Shown: in pieces, positions 26,846 to 35,513 of the stretch
How the letters are laid out: each line of letters opens with the position of its first letter
How positions within the stretch are numbered: the first letter of the stretch is position 1
Assembly: GCF_020424085.1 (NCBI RefSeq)
Contig: NZ_CP080203.1
Coordinates: 3,038,001 to 3,102,000, forward strand
Length of the DNA: 64,000 nt
Source of the DNA: Mycetocola spongiae
GTDB taxonomy: Bacteria; Actinomycetota; Actinomycetes; Actinomycetales; Microbacteriaceae
Reading direction: 5' to 3'
Notes under the pieces: generated by a model
Databases searched by the model: none
The model's input: only the letters and a program-made list of their open reading frames with translations
What the model was told of the DNA's origin: nothing
Translations under genes and position numbers: made by a program

Positions 26846-27022
26846 ATGGCAGCGATGAAGCCCAGGACTGGGGACGGACCAATGGAGGCCGTGAAGGAGG
26901 GGCGCCTGATCATCGTGCGCGTCCCGCTGGAAGGCGGAGGCCGTCTTGTCGTCTCGGTAAACGATGCCGAGGCTCGGGAGCTCCACGAAGTACTGGCCGG
27001 CGTAGTAAAGCCCGCCTCTTAA
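26846..27022 (+). CDS. DUF3117 family small protein
   Basis: This 58-residue protein reads MAAMKPRTGDGPMEAVKEGR at its start and ends in GVVKPAS; the pattern, including RLVVSVNDAEARELHEVL, is characteristic of DUF3117, a small conserved actinobacterial protein located after dapE. A GGAAGGGGA ribosome binding site precedes the ATG. No function is established for the family. A long hairpin follows the stop. Confidence 0.92.
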   Translation: MAAMKPRTGDGPMEAVKEGRLIIVRVPLEGGGRLVVSVNDAEARELHEVLAGVVKPAS

Positions 27023-27029
27023 TCAACAC

Positions 27030-27076
27030 CTTAACGCCGTATTGCCCCGAGATTCTCGGGGCAATACGGCGTTAAG
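27030..27076. terminator. 22-bp perfect hairpin between convergent genes
   Basis: Bases 27030-27051 pair without mismatch with 27055-27076 across a three-base loop. It lies between the DUF3117 stop and the O-methyltransferase stop, so it can act as a terminator for both strands, although no U-tract of length is present. Confidence 0.75.
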
Positions 27077-27081
27077 CGGGG

Positions 27082-27711
27082 TTAGCCGCGCGTGGTCAGC
27101 TGCAGCAGCCCGTCCCCCACGGGCGAGAGCGCGCTGACCACGGCATTGCTCGCGGCGATCTCCTCCACGAGCGTGCGGAACGCCGTGGTGATATCGTCGC
27201 GGCGCACCGGATCGGCCACGCGGCCGCGCCAGAGTGCGTGCGGGACCAGCACGGTGCCGCCCGGGCGGACCAGGCGCAGCGCGTGCTCGACGGTCTCGAT
27301 GACCTGCTCGGGATCGGCATCCACGAGCACAATATCGTAGCTATTTTCGTTCATCCGGGTCAGGACGTCCTGCGCGTTGCCGCCGATCAGGCGCAGCCGG
27401 CTCGCGGGGATGCCGGCCTCGGCGAAGGAGCGCTTGGCGGCGGTGAGGTGTTCGGCCTCGTTTTCGATGGTGGTCAGCACCGAGGTGGCCGAGGCCGAGA
27501 GCAGCCACAGCCCGGAGACCCCCACGCCCGTGCCGATCTCGATGATATTGGTGGCGCGGCTCGCGGCCGCAAAGACGGCCAGCTGGGCGCCGACGCCGGG
27601 GGTCACGGCCTCGATGCCAAACTCCAGAGACTGCGCGCGGGCGCGCTTAATGCCCTCCGACTCGACGACAATCTGGTCGGCATACTGCCAATTGGAATCC
27701 TGTTCGGACAC
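27082..27711 (-). CDS. O-methyltransferase, SAM-dependent (family 3)
   Basis: This protein of about 209 residues is a catechol-type or class 3 O-methyltransferase. The SAM-binding motif is IIEIGTGVGVSGLWLL, with the acidic strand-2 end in LTTIENEAEHL and a metal-type aspartate in IVLVDADPEQ. The start at GTG 27711 is chosen because CGGGAGA lies six bases upstream and the product then begins MSEQDSNW; longer starts up to 27765 are possible. Homologues sit at this place beside tatB or sigE in other actinobacteria (Rv1220c region). The substrate is unknown. Confidence 0.85.
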   Translation of the reverse strand: MSEQDSNWQYADQIVVESEGIKRARAQSLEFGIEAVTPGVGAQLAVFAAASRATNIIEIGTGVGVSGLWLLSASATSVLTTIENEAEHLTAAKRSFAEAGIPASRLRLIGGNAQDVLTRMNENSYDIVLVDADPEQVIETVEHALRLVRPGGTVLVPHALWRGRVADPVRRDDITTAFRTLVEEIAASNAVVSALSPVGDGLLQLTTRG

Positions 27712-27797
27712 GTGCACTCTCCCGGGGGTGATAGATTCCTCCACAATACCGGGCCCCGCGGGCAACCAGTTCAGGCGCGGCGCGATAAGCTGAGACG

Positions 27798-28247
27798 GTG
27801 TTCCTCGGTTTAACCTTCGATAAGCTGCTCATCATCGGTGTGCTTGCAGCCTTTCTTGTGGGCCCCGAAAAGCTTCCGGGGCTCGCGTCCCAGCTTGCCC
27901 GGCTGGTGCGCAGCCTGCGCGATATGGCCACCGGCGCCAAGGATCGTCTGAAGGACGATATGGGCCCCGAATATAACGAGGTGGACTGGCAAAAGCTGGA
28001 CCCCCGGCAATACGATCCGCGCCGCATCATCCGCGAGGCGCTCACCGAGGACCCGCAGGCGGCCGATGCGGCGCCCACCCCCGCCGGATCCGCGGCTACG
28101 GGTGTGGCCGCGGGATTCACCGCGGGCAGTACCGTGCCGGCGGCCGATCAGCGCCCGCGCATCGATCCGCTGGCCGTGCAGCGCCAGCGCGCGATTCTTG
28201 CGGGCGAGCCCGTGGAGCCCCCGCCGTTTGATACCGAGGCCACCTAG
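27798..28247 (+). CDS. tatB: Sec-independent translocase protein TatB
   Basis: This 149-residue protein has the TatA/B architecture: one N-terminal membrane helix (about 5-22, FDKLLIIGVLAAFLVGPEKLP), then an amphipathic helix (LPGLASQLARLVRSLRDMA) and a long polar tail. The FDKLL with GPEKLP elements favours TatB over TatA. It starts at GTG 27798. TatA and TatC are not in the window. In this window the Tat-exported EfeB is a likely client. Confidence 0.92.
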   Translation: MFLGLTFDKLLIIGVLAAFLVGPEKLPGLASQLARLVRSLRDMATGAKDRLKDDMGPEYNEVDWQKLDPRQYDPRRIIREALTEDPQAADAAPTPAGSAATGVAAGFTAGSTVPAADQRPRIDPLAVQRQRAILAGEPVEPPPFDTEAT

Positions 28248-28253
28248 GCCCAC

Positions 28254-28754
28254 TCAGAGCCGCTTAAGCATCTCCAGCTGCCGCGTGCTGATGGCGGTTT
28301 CGGGGAACTCGCGACCCGTGACGTGGAACCCCTCGCGCTCATAAAATGCCCGCGCACGGGCATTATCCGCATGCACGTGCAGCGAGAGCGTGTCGCCCAC
28401 CGTGCGTGCCCAGTCCTCGACCGCGCGCAGCAGGGCGCCGGTCACGCCGAGGGTGCGGCCGCGATAGGCGGGGGTGATATATACCGAGACCAGGAGTGCG
28501 CCGGCCTCGGCCTCGATCACCCCGGCCATCGTGCCGACCCAGCGGCCGCCGTGGATCGCCGCCACCCCGGTGCGGCCCGGGGTAGTCCCGCGCCCGGCCC
28601 GAGCGCGCCAATAGGCCTCGCTCTGGGCGCGGGCCTCGGGAAGCGTATCGCCGAATGCGCCGGGGGTATCCGCGAGTGCCTCGAGGCGCAGATCGCGCAC
28701 GCGCTCCCAGTCCTCGGGACCGGTGGGGCGAATCTGAATTTCGGGGGCCGTCAT
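28254..28754 (-). CDS. GNAT-family N-acetyltransferase
   Basis: This 166-residue protein has the GNAT fold. Its motif A reads VYITPAYRGRTLGVTGALL (the acetyl-CoA pyrophosphate loop), and the C-terminal half has HVHADNARARAFYEREGFHV, which is typical of small-molecule or protein N-terminal acetyltransferases. The start MTAPEIQIRPTG fits. It converges on tatB with six bases between. The substrate cannot be determined. Confidence 0.9.
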   Translation of the reverse strand: MTAPEIQIRPTGPEDWERVRDLRLEALADTPGAFGDTLPEARAQSEAYWRARAGRGTTPGRTGVAAIHGGRWVGTMAGVIEAEAGALLVSVYITPAYRGRTLGVTGALLRAVEDWARTVGDTLSLHVHADNARARAFYEREGFHVTGREFPETAISTRQLEMLKRL

Positions 28755-28848
28755 GGATCCAGGTTAGCGGCGGGCTCGCGCGTGCGGACACGAAAGCCCG
28801 CGGCCGTGACATTATTAGTGTGATCCGCTCCCATAACGAAAGGCCTGC

Positions 28849-30483
28849 ATGCCGAAGCGACCCTGGTGGTATCTGAATCTGGTGGGTGTGCTGGGCGGCC
28901 TGCTGATGGCGTTGCTCTCGCTCACGCCCTCGCTCCTGCCGCGCCCCGCGCTGCTTCAGGGGGCCGTGAGTGGACTCAGCTTTGCCGTGGGATACGCGGT
29001 GGGTGTGGGGCTGTCGATCCTCGTGATGAGGTTCACCCCGTGGCGGCCCACGGAGAGCACCCAGCGCCGGGTATGGATCGGTATTTTTGTTTTTGTGATC
29101 TTCACCGCCTCGGGCGTGGGTGTGCTCGCGCTGAGCTGGCAGAACCAGGTGCGCGAGCTCGTGGATATGCCGCCGATCGACGTGGTGCACTCGGGCCTGT
29201 TCCTGGTGGGCGCGCTGCCCGCCGGCGTGCTGGGACTGCTGATCGGGCGCGGGCTGCGCACCCTCTACCGGCTGATCACGCGCCGCACCGGGCGGGTGCT
29301 CTCGGTCCTGATCACCGCGGCGGCCGCGGGCGTCACGGTGGCCCTGCTGGGCACGGTGGTGCTCTTTGGCATGGACCGGATCTATGCCGCGAGCAATGCC
29401 GCCGCCGAGGATGGCGTGAGCGAACCCGCCTCCGCCTATCGCTCGGCGGGCCCCGATTCCGCGATCGCCTGGGATGACCTGGGACGGCACGGGGCGGCCT
29501 TTATCGCGGGTGGGCCCAGCGCGCGGGAGATCACCGATCTCACGGGCGTGCAGGCCCTCGACCCGGTGCGCGTATATGCGGGCCTGGCCTCGGCCCCCAC
29601 CGCCGAGGAGCGCGCGGCGCTTGCGGTATCCGAGCTGGAGCGCACGGGCGGCTTTGACCGCGATTACCTCGTGGTGGCCACGGCCACAGGCTCGGGCTGG
29701 CTGGAACCGCAGAGCATGGACGCCGTGGAATATCTGCACGCCGGCAATACCGCGATCGTCTCGATGCAATACGCGTATACCCCGAGCTGGGTATCCTTTG
29801 TTTTTGATCCCGATGCCCCGGTGGCCGCCGCGCGCGTGCTCTTTGAGGCCGTGGAGCGCCACGTGCGAGAGATGCCCGAGCAGGATCGCCCGCGGCTTCT
29901 CAGCTATGGCCTGAGCCTCGGTGCGCACGGCAGCCAGTCCACGTTTAGCGATCTTGCCGATCTGCGGGCCCGCACCGACGGCGCGCTTTTTGTGGGCAGC
30001 CCCAATGCCACCCCGCTCTGGCGCGAGCTCCAGGCCGAGCGCGATCCGGCCAGCCCTGTCTGGCTCCCGGTGCTCAACGACGGGCGCGAGGTGCGCTGGT
30101 TTGGCCAGAACTCCGATTTTGGCGCGCTGCCCGGCCCCTGGGATACCCCGCGCGTGGCCTATATGCAGCACGCCACCGATCCGGTGACCTGGCTGGGCCC
30201 CGAGCTGCTGTGGGCCGCACCCGAGTGGCTTAAGCCGGGGGAGCGCGGGGCCGATGTGAGCCCGTCGATGCACTGGATCCCGGTGGTCACGGCGCTCCAG
30301 GTGGTCATCGATATGCTCATGGGCGAGAGCGTTCCGGCCACCCACGGCCATAATTATGGCAACCTCGTGGTGAACGGCTGGCGGGCCATCTCGGATGACG
30401 CGGGCCTGGACGAGACCGCGCTCGCGCGGGTGCAATCGGAGATCGAAAGCTATGCCGATGTCCAGCCCTTTGGTGGCCCCTAG
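28849..30483 (+). CDS. Membrane alpha/beta-hydrolase (Abhydrolase_9 type)
   Basis: The 544-residue protein begins with about four membrane helices (residues 8-35, 45-64, 72-95, 110-130, then 150-175), then a large extracytoplasmic domain. The nucleophile motif is SYGLSLGAHGSQ (GxSxG; serine about 358), an arrangement known for PF10081 (Abhydrolase_9) with its N-terminal membrane partner domain. The catalytic acid and histidine are probably in the C-terminal 200 residues (an HNYGNLV segment near residue 506). Its substrate is unknown. CGAAAGG precedes the ATG. Its stop shares a CTAG with arsC. Confidence 0.8.
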   Translation: MPKRPWWYLNLVGVLGGLLMALLSLTPSLLPRPALLQGAVSGLSFAVGYAVGVGLSILVMRFTPWRPTESTQRRVWIGIFVFVIFTASGVGVLALSWQNQVRELVDMPPIDVVHSGLFLVGALPAGVLGLLIGRGLRTLYRLITRRTGRVLSVLITAAAAGVTVALLGTVVLFGMDRIYAASNAAAEDGVSEPASAYRSAGPDSAIAWDDLGRHGAAFIAGGPSAREITDLTGVQALDPVRVYAGLASAPTAEERAALAVSELERTGGFDRDYLVVATATGSGWLEPQSMDAVEYLHAGNTAIVSMQYAYTPSWVSFVFDPDAPVAAARVLFEAVERHVREMPEQDRPRLLSYGLSLGAHGSQSTFSDLADLRARTDGALFVGSPNATPLWRELQAERDPASPVWLPVLNDGREVRWFGQNSDFGALPGPWDTPRVAYMQHATDPVTWLGPELLWAAPEWLKPGERGADVSPSMHWIPVVTALQVVIDMLMGESVPATHGHNYGNLVVNGWRAISDDAGLDETALARVQSEIESYADVQPFGGP

Positions 30484-30887
30484 GCCCCCGCTGCGGGGAG
30501 GAGATCGGCGAGCAGGGCCTCCACGCGCGCCCGGATGTGATCGCGAATCTCGCGTACCGCGGCGATGTCGCGGCCCGCGGGATCGGCCAGCTCCCAATCC
30601 TCATAGCGCTTGCCGGGGAAGATCGGGCAGGTATCCCCGCAGCCCATCGTGATCACCACATCGGAGGCGAGCACCGCATCGGGGCTCAGCAATTCGGGGG
30701 TGGCCTCGCGGATATCGATGCCCTCCTCGGCCATGACCGCGACCGCCGCGGGGTTCAGGCTCGCGGCCGGTTCCGAGCCCGCCGAGAGCACCCGGACGCG
30801 ACCCGCGGCGAGGTGGGAGAGATAGCCCGCGGCCATCTGGGAGCGGCCGGCGTTATGGACGCAGACAAATAATACGGTGGGGATCAC
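30480..30887 (-). CDS. arsC: Arsenate reductase ArsC (LMW-phosphatase fold)
   Basis: This 135-residue enzyme has the CX5R loop FVCVHNAGRSQMA at residues 7-19 with C9 as nucleophile, and VVITMGCGDTCPIFPG with further cysteines near residues 80-95. It resembles thioredoxin- or mycothiol-linked arsenate reductases. It starts at GTG 30887 inside the stop of the efflux gene (GTGA), so it is translationally coupled to acr3. Its stop overlaps that of the hydrolase gene in a shared CTAG. Confidence 0.92.
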   Translation of the reverse strand: MIPTVLFVCVHNAGRSQMAAGYLSHLAAGRVRVLSAGSEPAASLNPAAVAVMAEEGIDIREATPELLSPDAVLASDVVITMGCGDTCPIFPGKRYEDWELADPAGRDIAAVREIRDHIRARVEALLADLLPAAGA

Positions 30888-31981
30888 GGGCGTATATCCA
30901 ATCGGGTCGGGGTCGGGGCAGCGGCGCCGGGAGCGGCCTCCGCGGGGAAGAGTCGGGGGCGCAGCCAGAGGGCCAGATAGACCAGTGCCACCAGCACGGG
31001 CACCTCGATCAGGGGGCCGATGATGCCCGCGAGGGCCTCCCCGCTCGCGGCACCAAACGTGCCGATGGACACGGCGATCGCGAGCTCAAAATTATTGCCC
31101 GCCGCGGTGAAGGCGAGGGTCGTGGTGCGGGCGGCGGAGAGCCCGAGCAGCCTCCCCGTGCCCATCCCCAGCAGGAACATCAGCAGAAAATAGGCCAGCA
31201 GCGGCAGCGCGATCCGGGCCACGTCCTGCGGCCTGTCCAGCACCTGCGCGCCCTGCAGGGCAAAGAGCAGCACGATGGTCACGAGCAGCCCGATCAGCGA
31301 GAGCGGGGCGATTTTTGGTAGGAAACGATTCTCGTACCAGTCGCGGCCGTGCCGGGCCTCGCCGAGGACGCGCGAGAGCGCGCCGGCCAGCAGCGGGATG
31401 CCCAGGAATACCAGCACACTCGCGGTGATGGCCCAGAGCGAAAATGTGGCCTCGGTGGTGGGCAGTCCCAGCCAGGCGGGCAGAATCTGGAGATAAAACC
31501 AGCCGAGCGCGCCGAAGGCGATCACCTGGAATACGGAGTTGATGGCCACCAGGAACGCGGCCGCCTCGCGATCGCCGCAGGCCAGGTCGTTCCAGATCAG
31601 CACCATCGCGATGCAGCGCGCGAGGCCGATGATGATGAGCCCGGTGCGGTACTCGGGCAGATCCGGGAGCAGGGCCCAGGCGAGTAAAAACATCAGGGCG
31701 GGCCCCAGCACCCAGTTCAGCACCAGGGAGGACCACAGCAGGCGGCGGTCGGAGGCGATCGCCGCGGCATCGCGATAGCGCACGCGCGCCAGCACGGGGT
31801 ACATCATCACGAGCAGGGCGAGGGCCACCGGGACGCTGATCGAGCCCACCTGCGCCGCGTGCAGCGCCCCGGAGAGCCCCGGTGCGATCCGGGAGAGCAG
31901 CAGCCCGAGGGCCATCGCGGCGAGGATCCAGACGGGCAGCAGGCGGTCGCCGCGGCCGAGCCGGGCGGGGGTGGTGGACAT
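30884..31981 (-). CDS. acr3: ACR3-family arsenite efflux permease
   Basis: This 365-residue membrane protein has ten predicted helices of the BART/ACR3 fold. Family marks are visible: LARCIAMVLIWNDLACGDRE near residue 125 and AAGNNFELAIAVSIGTFGA near residue 295. It exports arsenite produced by ArsC. The start at ATG 31981 with GCGGAG upstream is preferred over the further upstream ATG at 32029, which falls in the operator region. The next gene upstream, on the opposite strand, is arsR. Confidence 0.93.
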   Translation of the reverse strand: MSTTPARLGRGDRLLPVWILAAMALGLLLSRIAPGLSGALHAAQVGSISVPVALALLVMMYPVLARVRYRDAAAIASDRRLLWSSLVLNWVLGPALMFLLAWALLPDLPEYRTGLIIIGLARCIAMVLIWNDLACGDREAAAFLVAINSVFQVIAFGALGWFYLQILPAWLGLPTTEATFSLWAITASVLVFLGIPLLAGALSRVLGEARHGRDWYENRFLPKIAPLSLIGLLVTIVLLFALQGAQVLDRPQDVARIALPLLAYFLLMFLLGMGTGRLLGLSAARTTTLAFTAAGNNFELAIAVSIGTFGAASGEALAGIIGPLIEVPVLVALVYLALWLRPRLFPAEAAPGAAAPTPTRLDIRP

Positions 31982-32004
31982 GGGGACTCCGCGGGATAGA
32001 ATAG

Positions 32005-32020
32005 ATCGACAGGTGTCGAT
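32005..32020. promoter_or_regulatory. Probable ArsR operator, perfect inverted repeat
   Basis: ATCGACA-GG-TGTCGAT is a perfect 7-base inverted repeat with a 2-base spacer in the 89-base divergent gap between acr3 and arsR. Palindromes with TCRA/TYGA cores are typical ArsR/SmtB targets. Confidence 0.6.
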
Positions 32021-32036
32021 ATGAAGCATTCACCAT

Positions 32037-32056
32037 ATATCGATGATTGTCAATAT
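32037..32056. promoter_or_regulatory. Second, weaker ArsR-like inverted repeat
   Basis: ATATCGATGATTGTCAATAT keeps 7 of 10 arm positions as an inverted repeat and ends in TATAAGGAGG, overlapping the arsR ribosome binding site (AAGGAGG at 32057-32063). Binding here would block arsR itself (inference). Confidence 0.45.
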
Positions 32057-32070
32057 AAGGAGGCTATCGC

Positions 32071-32433
32071 GTGACCACCACCGAGGTATCCGCGGGCTGC
32101 GCGGGCGGCATCGGACCCGAGACCCTGGGCCCCGAGGAGGCGATCACGCTCGCCAAATCGCTGCGTGCCCTCGCCGATCCGGCCCGGCTGCGCCTGCTCT
32201 CAATCATCGCGGGCAGCCCCGCGGGCGAGGTCTGCGTCTGCGATCTGACCGAGCCGCTTGGCCTCGGCCAGCCCACCGTCTCACACCACCTGAAGATCCT
32301 GGTAGAGGCGGGCTTCCTCGGGCGTGAGCGGCGCGGAACCTGGGCCTATTATTCGCCGATTCCGGGCGCCCTGGAGCGCGCCGGTGCCGCCCTCGCGCAG
32401 CTTCCCGCCCGGTCCGCCGCGGCGGTGTACTAG
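32071..32433 (+). CDS. arsR: ArsR-family metalloregulator
   Basis: This 120-residue winged-helix repressor has a metal-site segment EVCVCDLTEPLG (two cysteines near residues 53-55) and the recognition helix GLGQPTVSHHLKIL. A further cysteine near residue 10 could complete arsenite binding. It starts at GTG 32071 with a consensus AAGGAGG. It is divergent from acr3-arsC with two palindromes between, fitting auto-repression and control of the efflux genes. Confidence 0.93.
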   Translation: MTTTEVSAGCAGGIGPETLGPEEAITLAKSLRALADPARLRLLSIIAGSPAGEVCVCDLTEPLGLGQPTVSHHLKILVEAGFLGRERRGTWAYYSPIPGALERAGAALAQLPARSAAAVY

Positions 32434-33581
32434 CGCGGGGCGAGCCCCAGCTTCACGCCGCGCAGGCTGCGACCGGACTTTAACAGCGCATCGGCCGCGG
32501 CCGTGATCGCGAGGCTCGCGGGATCAGCCGGATCCTCCAGCACCACGGGCATCCCGGCATCGCCCCCCTCGCGCAGCGGCACGCTGATGGGCACCGAGCC
32601 CAGCACGGGAATCGGCCGCGCGGCGATCGCCGAGAGCCGCTCGGCCACCAGCGCGCCGCCGCCCGTTCCAAACAGGTGCAGCACGCTGCCATCGGGCTGG
32701 GCGAGCCCCGCCATATTTTCGATCACCCCGGCGATGGTCTGCCCGGTCTGCTGCGCGAGTGTGCCCGAGCGCTCGGCCACATCGGCGGCCGCGGGCTGCG
32801 GGGTGGTCACCACAACCACCTCGGCATTGGGCAGGAGCTGGCCAATCGAGATGGCAATATCTCCCGTGCCCGGGGGCAGATCCAGCAGCAGCACATCCAG
32901 ATCGCCAAAATAAACATCGCTCAGAAACTGATTAATCGTGCGGTGCAGCATGGGCCCGCGCCAGGCCACGGCCGCGCGCGGATCGTCCAGGAACATCCCG
33001 ATCGAAATAACCTTAATGCCGTGGGCCACGGGCGGCAGGATCATATCGTCCAGGCGCGTGGGCTGGGTCAGGGCGCCCTCGGGCGCGTTCTCGCCGATGC
33101 CCAGCAGGCCCGGAATCGAAAAGCCGTGCACATCGGCATCCACGAGCCCCACGCGCAGCCCGCGCAGCGCAAACGCCGCGGCAAGATTGGCGGTGACCGT
33201 GGACTTACCCACGCCGCCCTTGCCGCTGGTCACGGCAAATACCCGGGTCAGGGTGCCCGGGCCAAAGGGCATCTCGCGCTTGCCGCGGGCCCCGCGCAGC
33301 CGCGTGGTCAGCGCCTCGCGCTGCTCGCGTGTCATCACGCCCACGCTCAGCTCCACGCTCGTGACGCCCGGGAGTGCCGCGGCCGCCGCGCGGACATCGG
33401 CCTCGATCGCGCGCGCCGCGGGGCAGCCCACGATCGTGAGAAGAATCTCCACCCGGGCGAGCCCGTCCTCGTCGAGATCGGCGCGCGCCACCATGTCCAG
33501 CTCGGTGATCGGCTTGCGAATCTCGGGATCGATCACCGCCGCGAGGGCATTCCAGAGCGGGGTATTAGTGGGTGTTGTCAT
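32430..33581 (-). CDS. mrp: Mrp/NBP35-family iron-sulfur carrier ATPase
   Basis: This 383-residue protein loads iron-sulfur clusters onto targets. The N-terminal MIP18-like (DUF59) domain occupies about residues 1-85 (PLWNALAAVIDPEIRKPI). The deviant Walker A GKGGVGKST is near residue 117 and the DVDVHG-like segment reads LVDADVHGFSIP. A CxxC pair typical of cluster-binding Mrp proteins is not obvious. It shares the CTAG stop with arsR and overlaps the DUF1003 gene by 17 bases. The operon order DUF1003-mrp is conserved (Rv1229c-Rv1231c region). Confidence 0.92.
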   Translation of the reverse strand: MTTPTNTPLWNALAAVIDPEIRKPITELDMVARADLDEDGLARVEILLTIVGCPAARAIEADVRAAAAALPGVTSVELSVGVMTREQREALTTRLRGARGKREMPFGPGTLTRVFAVTSGKGGVGKSTVTANLAAAFALRGLRVGLVDADVHGFSIPGLLGIGENAPEGALTQPTRLDDMILPPVAHGIKVISIGMFLDDPRAAVAWRGPMLHRTINQFLSDVYFGDLDVLLLDLPPGTGDIAISIGQLLPNAEVVVVTTPQPAAADVAERSGTLAQQTGQTIAGVIENMAGLAQPDGSVLHLFGTGGGALVAERLSAIAARPIPVLGSVPISVPLREGGDAGMPVVLEDPADPASLAITAAADALLKSGRSLRGVKLGLAPR

Positions 33582-34089
33582 GGTGCTCCGTGGGGGAGGG
33601 CTTCTCGAGATCCTCCAGCAGTGCCTTCAGCTCGTGCCGGATGAACTCCCGACTGGCCAGGTCCTTCATGGCCAGCCGCAGCGCCACCACCTCGCGGGCC
33701 AGATATTCGGTATCGGCGAGGTTGCGCTCGGCGCGCTGGCGATCCTGCTCGATCTGTACGCGGTCGCGGTCGTCCTGGCGGTTCTGCGCGAGCAGGATCA
33801 GCGGCGCGGCATAGGATGCCTGGAGCGAGAGGATCAGGGTCAGGGCGGTGAAGCCGAAGGCCGCGGAGTCGAAGCGGAAATTCTCGGGACCCCAGGTGTT
33901 ATACGCGAGCCAGGCCACACAGAACAGGCTCAGCCCCACCAGGAAGCCGGGGGTGCCCATGGCGCGCGCCACCCACTCGGTAAAGCGCCCGAAGCGGTCG
34001 CTCGAGGACTTATCGCGCGAGGCGAGCGCGCTGCCGCGCAGCCCCTTGGGGGCGTCCAGGCGGATTTCCCCGCGTCGCTGCTTAGCCAT
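33565..34089 (-). CDS. DUF1003 membrane protein
   Basis: This protein of about 174 residues has two membrane helices (about 52-70 and 85-105) followed by a basic, coiled-coil-like tail (LAQNRQDDRDRVQIEQDRQR). The central FNTWGPENFRFD-like segment, here YNTWGPENFRFDSAAFGF, is the DUF1003 signature. The family function is unknown. It lies between MgtE_N/CBS and mrp in a conserved operon. The start is either ATG 34089 (TGATG overlap) or GTG 34092. Confidence 0.88.
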   Translation of the reverse strand: MAKQRRGEIRLDAPKGLRGSALASRDKSSSDRFGRFTEWVARAMGTPGFLVGLSLFCVAWLAYNTWGPENFRFDSAAFGFTALTLILSLQASYAAPLILLAQNRQDDRDRVQIEQDRQRAERNLADTEYLAREVVALRLAMKDLASREFIRHELKALLEDLEKPSPTEHHDNTH

Positions 34090-35381
34090 CACGCTCCTCG
34101 TCCCACGGGGCGGGTGCCCCGGATCTGGTTTTCCTCGGAATTATGTTCGTTTTCCTGGCTGCGCCAGTCATCGGGCAGCATAAAGTCGAGCACGTCATCG
34201 ATCGTGACCAGGCCCACGAGGCGGTGGTTTTCGTCGATCACCGGGAGCGAGACCAGGTCATAGCTCGCCAGCGTGCGCGCCACCCGGGCCGCCGAGGTAT
34301 CGGTTGTGACCGGCTCCAGGCCCTGATCCATGATCGTGCCGAGGCGCTCATGCGGCGGATAGCGCAGCATCTTCTGGAAGTGGACCAGCCCCAGATAGCG
34401 GCCCGTGGGCGGCTCATAGGGCGGCAGCGTGATGCACACGGCGGCGCCCAGCGCGGGGGCCAGCTCGGCCTTGCGCACGAGCGCCAGGGCCTCGGCCACC
34501 GTGGAATCGGCGGAGAGGATGATGGGCTCGGTGGTCATCAGGCCACCCGCGGTATCCGGCGCGAAGCGCAGCAGGAGCCGCACGTCCTCGGCCTCCTCGG
34601 GTTCCATCAGGTCCAGCAGCTGCTCGCCGCGCTCCTCGGGGAGCTGGCCGATCAGGTCGGCCGCGTCATCGGGCTGCATATGATCCAGCACATCCGCGGC
34701 CCGCTTATCGGTCAGGCTCGCCAGGATGCTCACCTGATTGGACTCGGGCATCTCCTCAAGCGCATCCGCGAGGCGGTCATCGGAGAGCTCGCCGGCCACC
34801 TCGAGGAGGCGCTCGCCCGGCAGATCAAGCATGGTATTGGCCAGATCGGCGGGCTTCAGATCGGAATAGGTGGCGATCAGCTGCTCGGCCGACTGGGCCT
34901 CGCCGTCATCGTGCTTTTCGCGGATCTCGCGCCAGGTGGCAAACGTGGTGACACCCTTGGCAAACGGCGAGGAGGAGGTCTTCGGGCGGCGCACAAAATA
35001 CTGGCTCACGGACCAGTCGCCGGGGCCGCGCGATTCGATTGCGACATCCTCGATCGTGGCCTCACCCGAACCGTCTAGGAATATAACCTTGCGGCCCAGC
35101 ATCTCGGCGATCACCCGCACCTCGCCGCCGCGCTGCTGAAAGCGGCGCACGTTGATCAGGCCGGTGGTGATGATCTGGCCCGCCGCGACGCTGGTGACGC
35201 GGCCGATCGAGACAAAGACCCGGCGCTTGCCGGGGATCTCCACCACGAGGCCTACCACGCGGGGCGGATCGTTTTTTCGGTACACCACGAGTACGTCACG
35301 CACCTTGCCCACGCGGTCGCCCGCGGGGTCAAAGACGGTGCAGCCGGCGAGGCGGGCAACAAAGACTCGGGTTGTACTCAC
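34089..35381 (-). CDS. MgtE N-terminal domain/CBS protein without a membrane channel
   Basis: The 430-residue cytosolic protein has an N-terminal PRC-barrel-like segment (about 1-110), an MgtE_N helical superhelix (about 160-270, with LASLTDKRAADVLDHMQPDD and LIGQLPEERGEQLLDLM) and two CBS domains (about 275-415; SADSTVAEALALVRKA and DTSAARVARTLASYDL). The MgtE transmembrane channel is absent, as in mycobacterial Rv1232c-type proteins. A magnesium- or nucleotide-sensing role is inferred from domains only. It leads the operon MgtE_N/CBS-DUF1003-mrp. Confidence 0.9.
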   Translation of the reverse strand: MSTTRVFVARLAGCTVFDPAGDRVGKVRDVLVVYRKNDPPRVVGLVVEIPGKRRVFVSIGRVTSVAAGQIITTGLINVRRFQQRGGEVRVIAEMLGRKVIFLDGSGEATIEDVAIESRGPGDWSVSQYFVRRPKTSSSPFAKGVTTFATWREIREKHDDGEAQSAEQLIATYSDLKPADLANTMLDLPGERLLEVAGELSDDRLADALEEMPESNQVSILASLTDKRAADVLDHMQPDDAADLIGQLPEERGEQLLDLMEPEEAEDVRLLLRFAPDTAGGLMTTEPIILSADSTVAEALALVRKAELAPALGAAVCITLPPYEPPTGRYLGLVHFQKMLRYPPHERLGTIMDQGLEPVTTDTSAARVARTLASYDLVSLPVIDENHRLVGLVTIDDVLDFMLPDDWRSQENEHNSEENQIRGTRPVGRGA

Positions 35382-35513
35382 ACCCTCTAGATTAGTCGGC
35401 CCGCGCGGGGTTGGGCACGCCCGCGCGGCGGGTGCCCGGGCCGGTCCCTGCGCTGTGCGCGAAAATCACCCGGTTTCCGTCCTTTTTGGGCGCGGGGGTG
35501 CGAGAATGGGGGA

